From assembly GCA_900708905.1 (NCBI GenBank), contig CAADRB010000038.1:321892-385891 (forward strand): a stretch of DNA of 64,000 nt. The letters are read 5' to 3'. Position 1 is the stretch's first letter. Every line of letters starts with the position of its first letter. The notes under the pieces were generated by a model. That model ran no database searches. It was not told the DNA's origin and worked only from the letters and a program-made list of their open reading frames with translations. This DNA comes from Hymenolepis diminuta. Lineage: Eukaryota > Platyhelminthes > Cestoda > Cyclophyllidea > Hymenolepididae. This document shows positions 63,701 to 64,000 of this stretch, piece after piece. Both the position numbers and the translations under genes were made by a program.

Positions 63701-64000
63701 CGATTTTACCATGTGGGGGGTAAAATGTGGCAAATGAACTCAGTTTTAATAGGTAGAAAAGCGTTAAAAAAATTTTTCATAAAATACGGTTAACCTTAAC
63801 TACGGTTTAAAAAACTAATTTTGAGGAACATTGGGATAGCAGGTCTCCATTGATCTCGATTAGCTACTCTAATTGCAATAAGATACCAAAGAATAGCCTG
63901 ATGGCATGATTATCTATTGAATAAAAGTACGCGGTCAATACGATTTAAATATTATGGTCATTCTCTCACCTGCAAAATAAGGAGCTAAATTAAGAAATTC
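60721..64000. other. Mostly non-coding stretch
   Basis: Contains the start-less open segment at 61040-61261 and overlapping frames at 61685-61960 on both strands in a less AT-rich patch. Beyond 62 kb it is AT-rich with nothing recognised. Confidence 0.5.
61040..61261 (+). pseudogene. Coding-like open segment without a start, unidentified
   Basis: Seventy-three codons stay open on the plus strand between TGA (61037) and TAA (61259-61261). The translation is protein-like, with YEVGSESDKVYLTFV followed by a Cys-rich stretch CICCIRPPARDC and a basic end. There is no ATG at the head and no clear splice acceptor. It could be a gene fragment, an exon of a gene I cannot assemble, or chance. No family recognised. 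Confidence 0.15.

Noticed and set aside
1..64000. CRISPR arrays, prophage or integrated virus genes, intact transposase or reverse transcriptase
   Set aside because: No regular short direct repeats with spacers and no frame with the corresponding catalytic motifs were found.

Overview
This window looks like nuclear DNA from an AT-rich invertebrate genome. It carries two well-supported protein genes in 64 kb, interspersed decayed repeats and long non-coding stretches. A flatworm is my best guess: a metazoan CPEB2-4 type protein, five introns all 73-79 bp long, and a divergent rhodopsin-like receptor in one coding exon would all fit. That guess is an inference and rests on no species-specific marker. 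I saw no bacterial-style operons, CRISPR arrays, rRNA genes, intact tRNA genes or intact transposase or reverse-transcriptase genes.

Layout. From 0 to 14 kb there is non-coding DNA with a copy of repeat family R1 (about 295-610), one of R2 (about 4.0-4.26 kb), a relic of a tRNA-like SINE (about 11.2 kb) and an isolated CpG-rich island (12.6-13.05 kb). From 14.06 to 19.24 kb, on the minus strand, lies a complete CPEB gene: six coding exons, 838 codons plus stop, and a probable 3' UTR of about 2.3 kb that is strikingly pyrimidine-rich and holds eight CPE-like motifs. From 19.5 to 39 kb there is AT-rich non-coding DNA with R1, R2 and SINE relics and a 36-base assembly gap. From 39.3 to 45.4 kb, on the plus strand, there is a possible promoter with three CCAAT boxes followed by a splice donor, and 4.2 kb downstream a splice acceptor just ahead of a single-exon class A receptor gene (43,709-45,223). 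From 45.4 to 64 kb there is non-coding DNA with more R1 copies and a patch of decayed coding-like sequence around 51.4-52.3 kb.

The two genes show no functional link beyond proximity. The CPEB gene encodes an RNA-binding translational regulator whose own 3' UTR carries the kind of motif such proteins bind, so self-regulation is a testable idea. The receptor keeps the class A skeleton but has about 90 extra residues between TM1 and TM2 and altered activation motifs. The most unusual items are that receptor, the R1 repeat family (nine recognisable copies, which I cannot assign to a known class), a perfect 22-bp palindrome at 52,025-52,046, and the decayed gene around it. All repeat boundaries are estimates by eye.
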